Shown here piece after piece: positions 63,862-64,000 of a DNA stretch of 64,000 bases (position 1 is its first letter; each line of letters opens with the position of its first letter). Under the pieces are notes generated by a model, which did not search any database, was not told where the DNA came from, and saw only the letters and a program-made list of their open reading frames with translations. The stretch comes from Miscanthus floridulus (lineage: Eukaryota; Streptophyta; Magnoliopsida; Poales; Poaceae), in the NCBI RefSeq assembly GCF_019320115.1, contig NC_089597.1, positions 120,221,656-120,285,655 on the forward strand, read 5' to 3'. Both the position numbers and the translations under genes were made by a program.

Positions 63862-64000
63862 TGAAAGGACCTAGGATGCCGCCTAGAGGGGGGTGAATAG
63901 GCGTTTCTGAAAATTAACACTAATAAATGCGAAAACAATTAGAAAAGGGGAGTTTCCAAAATGGAAACTCCAAAACAAGGGTACTACCTCCCCTCACAAG
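63862..64000 (-). repeat. 5' LTR of the long-LTR element, inner end only
   Basis: Almost identical over 139 bp to 55,326-55,464 (one base differs: GCGAAAACA against GCGGAAACA). This suggests a recent insertion. Confidence 0.93.

Larger units (their letters stand above)
55326..64000 (-). mobile_element. Long-LTR copia-like element without pol (runs past the window)
   Basis: The 3' LTR is 55,326-57,710 (2.39 kb) and the inner end of the 5' LTR is 63,862 to the edge; both begin (plus strand) TGAAAGGACCTAGGATGCCG. The orientation is minus: next to the 5' LTR the minus strand reads ATTGGTATCAGAGCGAGG, a tRNA-Met-type primer site. Next to the 3' LTR (57,711-57,724) it reads AAAAAGGGGGAGAT, a purine tract. 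Between are gag (61.9-63.8 kb) and one large unknown ORF (58.4-60.3 kb). No protease, integrase, RT or RNase H was found. LTR size suggests the SIRE/Maximus group (inference). Confidence 0.88.

Overview
The window looks like nuclear DNA of a panicoid grass, probably Andropogoneae (Saccharum, Miscanthus or Sorghum type). I infer this from GC-rich first exons, the two recognisable grass genes, and grass-type transposon families (TTAGTCCCGG fold-back MITEs, Tourist-like MITEs with TTA or TTT target duplications, CACTA elements, a Tat-like gypsy element with an antisense ORF, and long-LTR copia elements whose LTR contains CTATTCACCCCCC). No database was searched, so the species is inference.

Layout. 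0-5 kb: degenerate repeats, including a broken fragment of the IST1-like gene that sits intact at 10-14 kb, and a local duplication whose two copies were hit by different transposons (a hAT remnant and a Tourist-like MITE). 5.7-14 kb is the gene island: TMA7 (minus strand, four exons), a small unknown plus-strand gene at 8.3-8.65 kb that seems to have an exon made only of the start codon, and a six-exon IST1-family ESCRT gene (minus). A 760-bp near-perfect palindrome with an 8-bp target duplication lies between the last two. 16.0-22.7 kb is a CACTA element (target duplication GTA) that carries pieces of an RS2Z-type SR splicing-factor gene. Nested in it is a gypsy solo LTR, and in that a 2.4-kb solo LTR with target duplication CCAGG. 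A small ORF with one membrane segment lies at 24.4 kb.

24.8-64 kb is a nest of retroelements. A minus-strand L1-type LINE (about 24.84-47.4 kb) was split by a gypsy-type LTR element (30,766-45,590, target duplication ATCAG), whose right LTR was itself split by a second CACTA element (40,079-45,244, target duplication CAG). The gypsy element keeps gag and protease, has no reverse transcriptase or integrase that I can see, and carries an antisense, intron-containing ORF. A degenerate copia element follows (47.4-52.5 kb), then the start of a second copia element (about 52.8-55.3 kb). The second one is cut by a long-LTR element (55,326 to beyond the window) that has gag but no recognisable pol; a large ORF of unknown function takes its place.

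The most unusual signal is in this last element. Eight times, in LTR, spacer and gag coding sequence alike, there is a pair of 20-bp palindromes (consensus ATACCGGACACGTCCGGTAT) whose starts are 21-22 bp apart, about two helical turns. A related long-LTR element at 18.8-21.2 kb has its own CCGGAC/GTCCGG hairpins. A second theme is that nearly all premature stops in the retroelements are TAG, mostly at positions where CAG, or TGG preceded by C, is expected. That is what deamination of CHG-methylated cytosine would produce.
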